The notes below the pieces were generated by a model, which did no database searches, had not been told where the DNA came from, and saw nothing but the letters and a program-made list of their open reading frames with translations. Positions 56,800 to 64,000 of a DNA stretch of 64,000 nucleotides are shown in pieces. The stretch covers positions 1,225,345,312-1,225,409,311 of the forward strand of contig CM066031.1 in assembly GCA_033557465.1 (NCBI GenBank), given 5' to 3'. A program made the position numbers and the translations under genes. The DNA comes from Ichthyophis bannanicus (Eukaryota > Chordata > Amphibia > Gymnophiona > Ichthyophiidae). The first letter of the stretch is position 1; each line of letters starts with the position of its first letter.

Positions 56800-58480
56800 G
56801 TTTAGTCCTTGCTGGACAGGCAGGCTTTGTTTTGGCCACTAGAGGCTGCTAAAAATTTGTTGGAGCTGGAATTCTGCAGGGTTAACTCAGCTGCAGAAGA
56901 GGAAGCTGTGGTGGTGTTGCAAAAGAACTGTGAAAACCAGGATGAAGCAGCTCCTCTAGTTTTTGGCTGAAGGGTAGGAGCAACAACAGTATCGTCAGCA
57001 ACAGTTTCAACACGCCCTGCTGGAAGGGCAGCAATGACAGCAGCAGCAGTTGATTCAGGCCCTATAGAGACCAAACTCCACCCTCCAGCGCAAGCACTTC
57101 TTAAAATGATGTTAGAAAATGAACCAGATCACATTTTGGTGAACTTTGAATGAACTGCCTGCATGGCTGGGTGGCTGGAGAAGACATGGACTACTTATTT
57201 GAGGAATCTGCTGATGGGCAGAAATCGGACTGCATTCCAGGATGCCAACCCAGATGGGCGAGCTACATATGCAGCTGTCAAGGCTGCCATACTGGACCAT
57301 CAGCAATTCAGAAAGAGGGGGCTCCAGATAGAGGAACTTGTTGAAGGATCTCACATGGATGTGGCTGCAATTGGAGAGAGAGACTGTGCTATTGGAGCAG
57401 TGTTTGGAGAGCCTGACTGCCCCGATGAAACAGTGGGTACATCAGCATCCCAAGCTTACACTGAAGAGTGCACTAAAAATAGCCGAAGGATATTATGAAG
57501 TCCAGCTGGTGACTGAAGCGGACAGTGAGAGGGGGGAAAGACACCCGTTAACCCAGGAGGATGGAAATGGAAGCCAGAATGGATTCTGTCTCCCATATTC
57601 CGACCCACAAGTCACCTCCTAGGCAAGAACATGGCCCCAGCCACAACCCCTTCACCTGTTTTAGATGTGGAGTCCGGGAACACTTTGCTCAGAAATGTCC
57701 CTTGGGTACAGAAGAACCTATGGATGTCAGTCTAACCACCCCTCACACCTGCACTTTTATTGATATTCCCCACCCAGGAGCCTAGAACTTTGTGATTCCA
57801 GTGGAGTTTGAGGGGGCCCGCCTCCAGACCTTGATGGATTCCAGGCGTGTGTGAACCCAATTTCAAATTGATTATGCAAAGACGGTAACAGTGGCCTGTG
57901 TGCATGGAAACCAGAGACAGTATCCAACGGCACAGGTTTCATTTAAGACTCGGGCAGGGCAAGTCACATTCAAGGTCATGGTGCTGCCCTAGCTATCGTA
58001 TCCAGACTGAGACTACCCAGACTTTGGAGTGATATGGACCCGGCTAACTGATGGCTCCACTAAGGCTGACCAGGAAGATTTCCCAGAGATCTCCCCCCTG
58101 GAAGACCCAGATCTGTATGTCAAGACTCCCAAGCCTGCTAAGTCCCAGAGTTGGCATTGCCAGGAAAAGCTACACTACCAACAGAATACAGGGGAGGGTT
58201 CCAGGGAGGGGGAGCCAAGGGAAGAAGCCCCTGAGAATAGCTGAGGACTCAGTAATAGTGACCAAAGGACAATTGTCCCCCTTCCCAGAGTGGGAGCTGG
58301 AAGAGGATCCAGGGAGCTTCAGAAGGACCCAGAAAGAGGATGAGTTCCTTAAACGTGACCAAAAGCAGGTTTTGGAGGTGGATGGGGTTCCAGTAGGTAA
58401 CAGAAAGTCCTCTTCAAGAACCTTTCCCTATTTTGTGCTAGAGGGAGATTATTATACAGAGTGGCTGAGGGGGCAGAGGT
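56800..58480 (+). pseudogene. Ty3/Gypsy gag-protease fragment with SCAN-like capsid
   Basis: 57100-57500 reads as a Gypsy capsid region: MLENEPDHILVNFE, then TWTTYLRNLLMG and ATYAAVKAAILDHQQFRKRG; in another frame LEQCLESLTAPMKQWVHQHP and SALKIAEGYYEVQ, a pattern shared with SCAN domains, which descend from such gags. A zinc knuckle CFRCGVREHFAQKC (CX2CX4HX4C) lies at 57657-57700. A protease-like stretch follows (VPVEF-type, then LMDSR near 57830, where DSG is expected). A stop follows at once. RT and integrase are absent: the homology ends near 58480 next to an L1. Confidence 0.75.
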
Positions 58481-59356
58481 AGAACAATGTCCTGAGAGGT
58501 CTCAAGAAAAGAGGTCAAATCAAGGCTGTCCAGAGAGGCGATGGAATCCATCCCCTCTCCTTTGGCCACTTCTACCCAAGTTCCCTTGGAAACATGAAAT
58601 AACTTGGAAATAACTAGCATATTAACTTTACTAAACAACAAAATTTCTTTCAAAAATACTTTTTCAGCAGCTCGAGTGGGTCAGAAGCCGCATCACAGGA
58701 AAATTCAGGAATCACAAATTCCTTGCCCTTAAGTGATTCTCCATTGCCTCTAGTTTGGTATGACTAATCAAACTATCCTTAACTATTGCCCCTACTAGAG
58801 ACTGCAGTGAGGGCTGAAAACCCTCAAGTTTCATTACACAAGACTCTAAAGAGGAAATTAAAGAGTTCTGCTGTTTAAATTTATCCACAGAGTCCTGGGA
58901 AAACTTGCACAATTGACCTATAGTACCAGTCAATATCAATTCCACTCTTGACAGCTTACCCCAAACATCCCTCAAGGAAACCTCAGTGGAGGGGTCCAAT
59001 GGCACAACTAAACTTGAAGATGGTGATGCAAGAGAAACTGCCTTGCGGTACCAAACACCAGCTGGTGGGCCCGAGAAGGAGGGGGATCGCGGAGAGTGCT
59101 CGCTTGCAGGCACATAAGAAGTGTCTCTCTGAGAACCACTACTAGCGTCCAGAGCAGACAAGCCTATCATAGAAGAAGGCTAGGGTAGAGATGTAGGGCA
59201 ACAGGAACTCAAGGAGGTTTCATTATCCAAAGTATTACTCACGGTTGTAGAAAGAGGCAAAGCAATAGGCTGCACATAGAGGTCCATAGGCCACTTGACT
59301 GGGCCTGCTCCTCCAGCACCTTCCAATGCCTTCTTCTTCACCTTCCACTTACCCAT
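58438..59356 (-). pseudogene. L1 ORF1, different L1 family
   Basis: The start at 59356 (MGKWKVKKKALEGAGGAG) is followed by one in-frame TAG near 59182, then MIGLSALDASSGS to LSRVELILTGTIGQLCK, a coiled-coil stretch, and KDSLISHTKLEAMENHLRAR at 58790-58730, the coiled-coil-to-RRM junction of L1 ORF1. A frameshift near 58715 continues as LKKYF-ILLFSKVNMLVISKL and LDLTSFLETSQDIV. It abuts the Gypsy fragment at about 58480. ORF2 is absent. Confidence 0.75.
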
Positions 59357-59469
59357 AATAATTCAGAGCTTTTTCTGGTGCTCCTTCATGCTCTGATGAG
59401 GCTCCAAAGGGGCAGAACATGCCGTTTTGTTCACACCCCTTCGGTCACGTGCCCACAGCCACATCCCAC

Positions 59470-59750
59470 AGGAAAACAGCTTTTACCTCTGAGGCTGATC
59501 ACATGAGGGAGAAGCAGTCTTTCAGCTGGTCTCCGCAGAGGTGCATTCGCTAGAGATGGTAAAGCAACAAAAGCACACAGTCTCTCTCCAAACAACTCTC
59601 CAAACACATTGCAGGAGAACTGAGCTTTTACCTCCGGTGCTGATCACAGGGGGAGGAGCAATCTTATAGCTGGTCTCTGCAGGGGTGCAATTGCTAGAGG
59701 TGGTAAAGCAGCAAAAGCACACAGTCTCTCTCCAAACAACTCTCCCATAT
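59470..59750 (-). repeat. Tandem 144-bp units, probable L1 5'UTR monomers
   Basis: Two units share AGCTGGTCTC(C/T)GCAG, GGTAAAGCA(A/G)CAAAAGC, CACACAGTCTCTCTCC and AAACAACTCTCC, with start points at 59524 and 59668. They lie just upstream of the minus-strand L1 ORF1, the position of promoter monomers in some L1 lineages. Confidence 0.7.
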
Positions 59751-59759
59751 CTTGATTTA

Positions 59760-60129
59760 TACATTTCAAAAATATCTTTAATTATAATAAAAAAATGAAC
59801 ACAAAATAAATAACAAAAAACAATGATACAAAATAGTACACTGTATTCAAAGAATCACAATGATAACGCATCATCTCCTATCAATATAAACAAGAAAGCA
59901 CAGTACATTTCATGGACAAGGCTGCAGGGATTCATTCTATTTGATATACCACTTACCAAACTCACCTAAGCAGTTACAAAGCAATCATAATATTTAAAAC
60001 ATTATAGAGTACAATGAGGTAGTACAAAATAAGTAAAATAATAAATTAAATAATAGAGGTTAAGATAGAGAGGAACACGAAAGAAAGAGGAGTTCAGACA
60101 TCGTGTGTCAGATCAGCAGCCAGTACACT
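59760..60129. other. AT-rich interval
   Basis: No gene. 59770-59830 (TATCTTTAATTATAATAAAA) and 60000-60060 look like inverse LINE tail sequence belonging to the L2 copy that follows on the minus strand. Confidence 0.4.
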
Positions 60130-60640
60130 CTGACTTCAGATCTAAATTTGTCTCAAAAGTAAAATCAGAATCTTATATGGGATTCTATAGGTGTATAGCC
60201 AGTGTTCCTCTATCATCAAAGGTGTGATATGAACATATTTTGTAGCATTATGGATTAACTTTATGGCAGTGTTTTGAATCAACTGTAAACTTTGAGATGC
60301 ATTTTTAATACCTTGATGTAATGCATTGCTATAATGCAGCCAGTTTATGACCAGGGACAGGATTAAGGTACGAATGGCATTTGTATTCAAAACTGAATGT
60401 ATCAAGCAAATTAATTTCAGATGAAAATGTGATTGTTTAAGTATAGCAGCAATTGTTTATAAAAGCAAGTTTATTATCAGGAATAACACAAATGATCTTC
60501 ATGGAGGAAACTGCTGGAATGATAAAGCCTTGGATTTGTAGGGCTGTAGGAACAGAGCTCAAAGTGCACTTGCCACATAAAACTACTTCTGATTTACTTA
60601 GGTTTAGTTTTAATTTATTATTTTTCAATCAGTCCGCAAC
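60130..60640 (-). pseudogene. L2 RT C-terminal fragment
   Basis: 60628-60437 gives NNKLKLNLSKSEVVLCGK and IIPAVSSMKIICVIPDNKL, the L2 thumb region. 60405-60142 continues with NAIRTLILSLVINWLHYSNA, LQLIQNTAIKLIHNATKYVH, then HITPLMIEEHWL. One frameshift lies between the two. Orientation is opposite to the flanking plus-strand elements. Confidence 0.8.
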
Positions 60641-61276
60641 TCTAGAGAAGTCAATCATTGGAAGGGTGTTACCCTCCCAGGATGAAGCAGCAGCTAACAT
60701 ATCATCTGTGTAGATGACAGGTATATGTGAGAAAGGAAGGACTGACCAAGGCCCCAGAACAAGGTTAGAGACTATAGCAGAGACCGATTAGCTTTTGTGT
60801 GATAAGGCAACTTACACTAATATATATCATCCCGTCTATGGCAATCTTGACCTGGCTATGGATAGCGATGACCCGATTTATGGTACTCTTGATATAGATA
60901 CAGACAGTGATGGAAGCACCAATACTGATGGAGAAACAGGGCTGTGAAGGTAGCTATAGGTAGAAATATATGCTTATTGTAATGCAAGGCTAAAAACTGT
61001 GAAACATACTGTGATGAAGCAGATGCCAGTAAGCCCATGGAGGTAGAAGAAAACACTGATTTCTTTAAAGGAAATGATATACCTAAAGTGCAGTTAGTGA
61101 GAAGTGCAGCTAGAGGGAGCATGCACGGAGATTCAGAAGGTAGGCTGACACGCCCAGGTTGAGATGATGCAAGAACTAATTCAAAGCATAATCAGATACA
61201 CCTGGTCAGAAGGACAGAATCCTTACCTAAGAAACAGCTTTATAAGCAAAGCATAGACAAGCCAGAAGGGAGAGGA
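60641..61276 (+). other. Coding-like but broken stretch before the 221-codon ORF
   Basis: 60800-60950 translates to an acidic stretch (NLDLAMDSDDPIYGTLDIDT) that then hits stops. It may be an earlier part of the same element as 61277-61942. No family is recognised. Confidence 0.35.
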
Positions 61277-61942
61277 GTGGCACGAGCCGCAGCAGCTGCT
61301 GATAGAGAAGAAAGAGAAAGGAGACGGCTTCAAAGAGAGGAGAAAAGGCAGTTGAACTTGCAGCCCTTACAGGAAAGGAACAAGTTCCAGGAGAGCCAGT
61401 TTCAGGCTGGGAAGCTCCAGAAGGAAGTTTTCAGGAAGGACAGAAGGAGAACCGGGAGAGTGCCTGGTAGGGAGAATACCAGAGACACAGACCCAAGAGT
61501 TCAGAGGTATCTTCATGCTTCTTCCCCTGTTTGTGAGCCACAAGGAGTTCAGAGGTGGGTGAACCAGACTCAGCCCAGGAGTCTAAGAGACACAGATCTG
61601 AACCAGGAACTGAGGCCGGGTCACAGAAAGGCCTGGAAGCCAGGGAGCCATAAGAGCAGCCAAGGCAGCTGGAGAAAGGTTTGGGAACCTATAGAAAGAG
61701 TGCTTACCAAAAGTCCTGTTGCATATTTGCCAGACCAGGTACAGCCAGGCTGGAGAGCCTTAGGAAGAAGTTCTGAAGTAAAACCAGGAATATATGGGGA
61801 AAGCTCAGGGGCCACAGATATCTCAGCAGAACAAGAGGCTATGCAGATAGACCCTGCTGAACCTGACCCTTTGCTAACTGAATGCCCTATGGACTGTACG
61901 TTTTGTTGTACTGGGAGTTTAGAAGCCTTGAGAGAAATATAG
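61277..61942 (+). CDS. Unassigned 221-codon ORF, very polar
   Basis: I do not recognise this protein. The N-terminal 100 residues are rich in Arg, Glu, Gln and Lys (DREERERRRLQREEKRQL) and likely helical or disordered. The C-terminus is acidic with short Pro motifs (EAMQIDPAEPDPLL, then a Cys-rich end). The frame is open, but ATG placement is a guess. 390 bp downstream lie a purine-rich tract and an LTR, so it could be the 3' ORF of a retroelement. Alternatives are a chance ORF or a gag-like piece. Not similar to the 63335 gag frame. Confidence 0.3.
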   Translation: MARAAAAADREERERRRLQREEKRQLNLQPLQERNKFQESQFQAGKLQKEVFRKDRRRTGRVPGRENTRDTDPRVQRYLHASSPVCEPQGVQRWVNQTQPRSLRDTDLNQELRPGHRKAWKPGSHKSSQGSWRKVWEPIERVLTKSPVAYLPDQVQPGWRALGRSSEVKPGIYGESSGATDISAEQEAMQIDPAEPDPLLTECPMDCTFCCTGSLEALREI

Positions 61943-62309
61943 CATGCAGGATATACTTTTGAAACACAGTTTTGTTTGACAAGCTGAAAGAAGAAGCATT
62001 GCTTTTGTTGGTATAACCTGTTTTGTTTGACCCCTGCATAACTAACAAAGACTGTGAAGCATATCCAAGTTTTTGACCTATGTAAATACCTTATGTGAAA
62101 ATCCTGAACAAGGTGAAAATCCTGTTGTCTTCGTTTGAACCTTTGTGCATTAAGGGAATAAAACCCTATACTTTACCATTCACATGGCTTACACAACTAT
62201 TCATTATGAAGAAAGGGACTACTAGTACCAGAAGGCTTCTGGGCTAACAAAAGTTTCTACCTTCAATACAACAATAATGTCCACCCTGACCTTTAAGCAC
62301 GTGGCTAAA

Positions 62310-62325
62310 GGGAGGGGGTTGTGAC
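62310..62325 (+). other. Polypurine-like tract before LTR
   Basis: AAAGGGAGGGGGT immediately precedes TTGTGACAATAC at the LTR start. A purine tract in this place is normally the plus-strand primer next to a 3' LTR. Confidence 0.45.
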
Positions 62326-63000
62326 AATACATTTTAGATAGAAGCTTCTGTCTCTTTGTGAAAATTGCTGACACTATTACAAAAGAGATTAACTAACAAA
62401 GTGTATACACAGCTACTGTGACCAAAGGTTATCTTCTGCAAATTTTGGGAACTTTCTGTCTGTTATAGACATCCCTCCTCCCTTCTTGTGGTAAAATGAT
62501 GGGTCAAACTGATAACAACTAATGTCAGCATTATTGCATGAACGTTCCGAGAATCAGAGACCTTAGGTCAACATATAACTGGAAATCAAATAAAGCTTGG
62601 GAAATTAGCAAAATTTAGAAAGAACTTATAAGTATAACTAATCAGCTCTTGTTTAATGAAAGAATTACAGCGACACCTACTGTCGTTTTGTAATTATGGG
62701 CATGGCCTTGTAACTTCCGTTTTTTTAATGATTTTTGCAAAGCATCAGCAGAAAAATGATCTTGTAAGCAGATTTTATTCCAGGCCTGCAATTTTGTAAC
62801 ATGAATAATATCATCCGATGTTAATCAAAAATGAGCTATGTCAGTTGATACTTCTTAATAAAAGGCAGATCTCTGGCGGAAGATTTTCAAAGGTAGTTAG
62901 AGGAGGAGCCATGATTTGCACCCCCTGACCATCTTCCTTCTAGAGCTCTGGAATTAATATAATAGTTTTTCTGTGTATGTGTCTTGTATTTTTTCCTTCC
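62325..63000 (+). repeat. LTR of an endogenous retrovirus
   Basis: Begins TGTGACAATACATTTTAG after the purine tract. It contains AATAAAAGGCAGATCT (poly-A signal, about 62858) and runs into a leader with a GCCTGCCCCAAATAGGGC stretch at 63042-63060 that faintly resembles a tRNA-Lys-type primer site. The 3' boundary is not sharp, and no second LTR lies in the window. Confidence 0.5.
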
Positions 63001-63236
63001 TGTTAGAAGGGCCGGGTAAAGCCTAAAAATCCAGGTAGGAGGGCCTGCCCCAAATAGGGCTCAACAGTTAGTGCTATGACTCGGATTACCTGTAACAGCT
63101 GTTTCTACAGTGAAGCCAGCTGCCCTTCAAACGGGTACGAAAAAGCGTGTGGACGTGGGCAGTATTCTGTCATGAGTATTAAACAAATATTACAAAGCAG
63201 TTTTCTGTGTGTGTGTTTAGGCAGGTGAGTTTTAAA

Positions 63237-64000
63237 ATGGACAATAAGGCTGGTAAAATTAAACAGAAAACTCAGATGAGTGGGGCGAAAAAGCTCATAG
63301 TATAGGGCTGAAAAAGGGAAGCCCAAATTATGAAATGAGGCGCAGGTTTGGTGATAGTGCCCTTGATTATGTTGGCCGTTGGCATTCGATGACTGCCTCT
63401 AACCCCAGTTTGCAGTTCCCACTTGGTGGAACCTTTCAGGAGGACAAACTGTGTTGGTTACAGTCTGAGATGGCCCTTGATGATTTTGGGCGACCTCATA
63501 CCAGTCACGAATGGGTCGTGTATGGGTGGTGGCAGTCTAAGGCTGCTGGAAAAGCTCAAAAAGCCACCGATTCTGTGTTTGAAAAATTTAAAGATCAAGT
63601 GTTTAGAATGGAGGAACAAATATGTGTTTTGACTAAACAGACAGAAGCTGAAATTAAAACTAGTAATTCTAACGGTAATCCTCCTGAAAAATTGTGAACC
63701 CAGTACTGTTTCTTCTGCTCCTCCAGCCTATGAGGAGGAATTCACTGCACTGGCTGTATTGCTAACTATGAATAGTGCTGCAGCACCGGCATCCCACCAA
63801 GATCAAGAGTCAGTGCTCATCCCTTTGGATGATAAGCCTGGTGCTTCTACTCCTATTAAATCCATTGCTCATACACACCCCTCAAGCTCTATTTCGGGTG
63901 TAATGCTGCCTTCCCCTGATTCCCAAATCCCTATATCTGTGGCTGACGCCACTTCTTTAATTATGCCAGGTGGTCCCTTTCCCGCTATCCCGGAAGAACC
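63237..64000 (+). pseudogene. Retroviral gag, N-terminal part, runs off the window
   Basis: A short basic opening at 63237 is lost to a stop and frame change near 63300. 63335-63697 is an open matrix-like stretch of 120 residues ending in a polar, helical region. A +1 shift then gives about 300 nt open to the window end, containing a PPxY-type late-budding motif at 63717-63731 followed by a Pro/Ser/Thr-rich region. Late motif plus leader and LTR upstream fit an endogenous retrovirus gag. At least two disablements are visible. The genus is uncertain. Capsid and pol lie outside the window. Confidence 0.65.

Overview
This window looks like vertebrate genomic DNA: a large, repeat-filled intron, one CpG-island promoter and the first two coding exons of one host gene. 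The anchor is on the minus strand. A 13-codon exon 1 with ATG (54623-54662) and a 98-nt exon 2 (53678-53775) have consensus splice sites, join in phase and encode the N-terminus of CARMIL1 (LRRC16A), an actin capping-protein regulator. The gene runs toward lower coordinates. I found no further exon, so 1-53677 reads as intron 2 (more than 53 kb), and 54663 onward holds the 5'UTR, promoter and upstream DNA.

The mobile elements suggest an amphibian, most likely a caecilian: Ngaro and DIRS1 tyrosine-recombinase retroelements, Penelope-like elements, L1, L2 and CR1 LINEs, Tc1, mariner, piggyBac, hAT and pogo transposons, a Gypsy gag-pro fragment and an endogenous retrovirus. The species is an inference from recalled repeat families, not a database match. 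All TE reading frames are broken by stops or frameshifts.

Layout. 1-3659: 3' part of an Ngaro element (RT/RNase H, recombinase, SGNH hydrolase-like ORF, split direct repeats). 3660-12834: L2, Tc1 and Penelope debris with a Tc1-end inverted duplication. 12835-14147: mariner. 14960-15700: L2. 15801-18262: piggyBac. 18350-22035: CR1 carrying a palindromic hAT MITE. 22040-26440: L2 and L1 fragments and a pogo-type element with GC-rich cargo. 26770-33520: a Tc1 copy split by a long L1. 33521-37780: old repeats, a 5S-related SINE, a Penelope foldback and an L2 tail. 37826-44884: a minus-strand DIRS1 element with inverted termini and an internal complementary region, itself hit by CR1 and L2. 44885-53677: mostly plain intron. 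53678-55700: CARMIL1 exons, CpG island and a 260-bp duplication flanking exon 1. 56300-64000: Gypsy gag-pro, L1 ORF1 with tandem 5'UTR units, L2, an unassigned 221-codon ORF, then an LTR followed by retroviral gag that runs off the window.

Nothing here is clearly a new biological system. The most unusual structures are the DIRS1 internal complementary region, the head-to-head Penelope/hammerhead-like foldback, the duplication flanking the CARMIL1 promoter and the polypurine-LTR-gag arrangement at the right edge.
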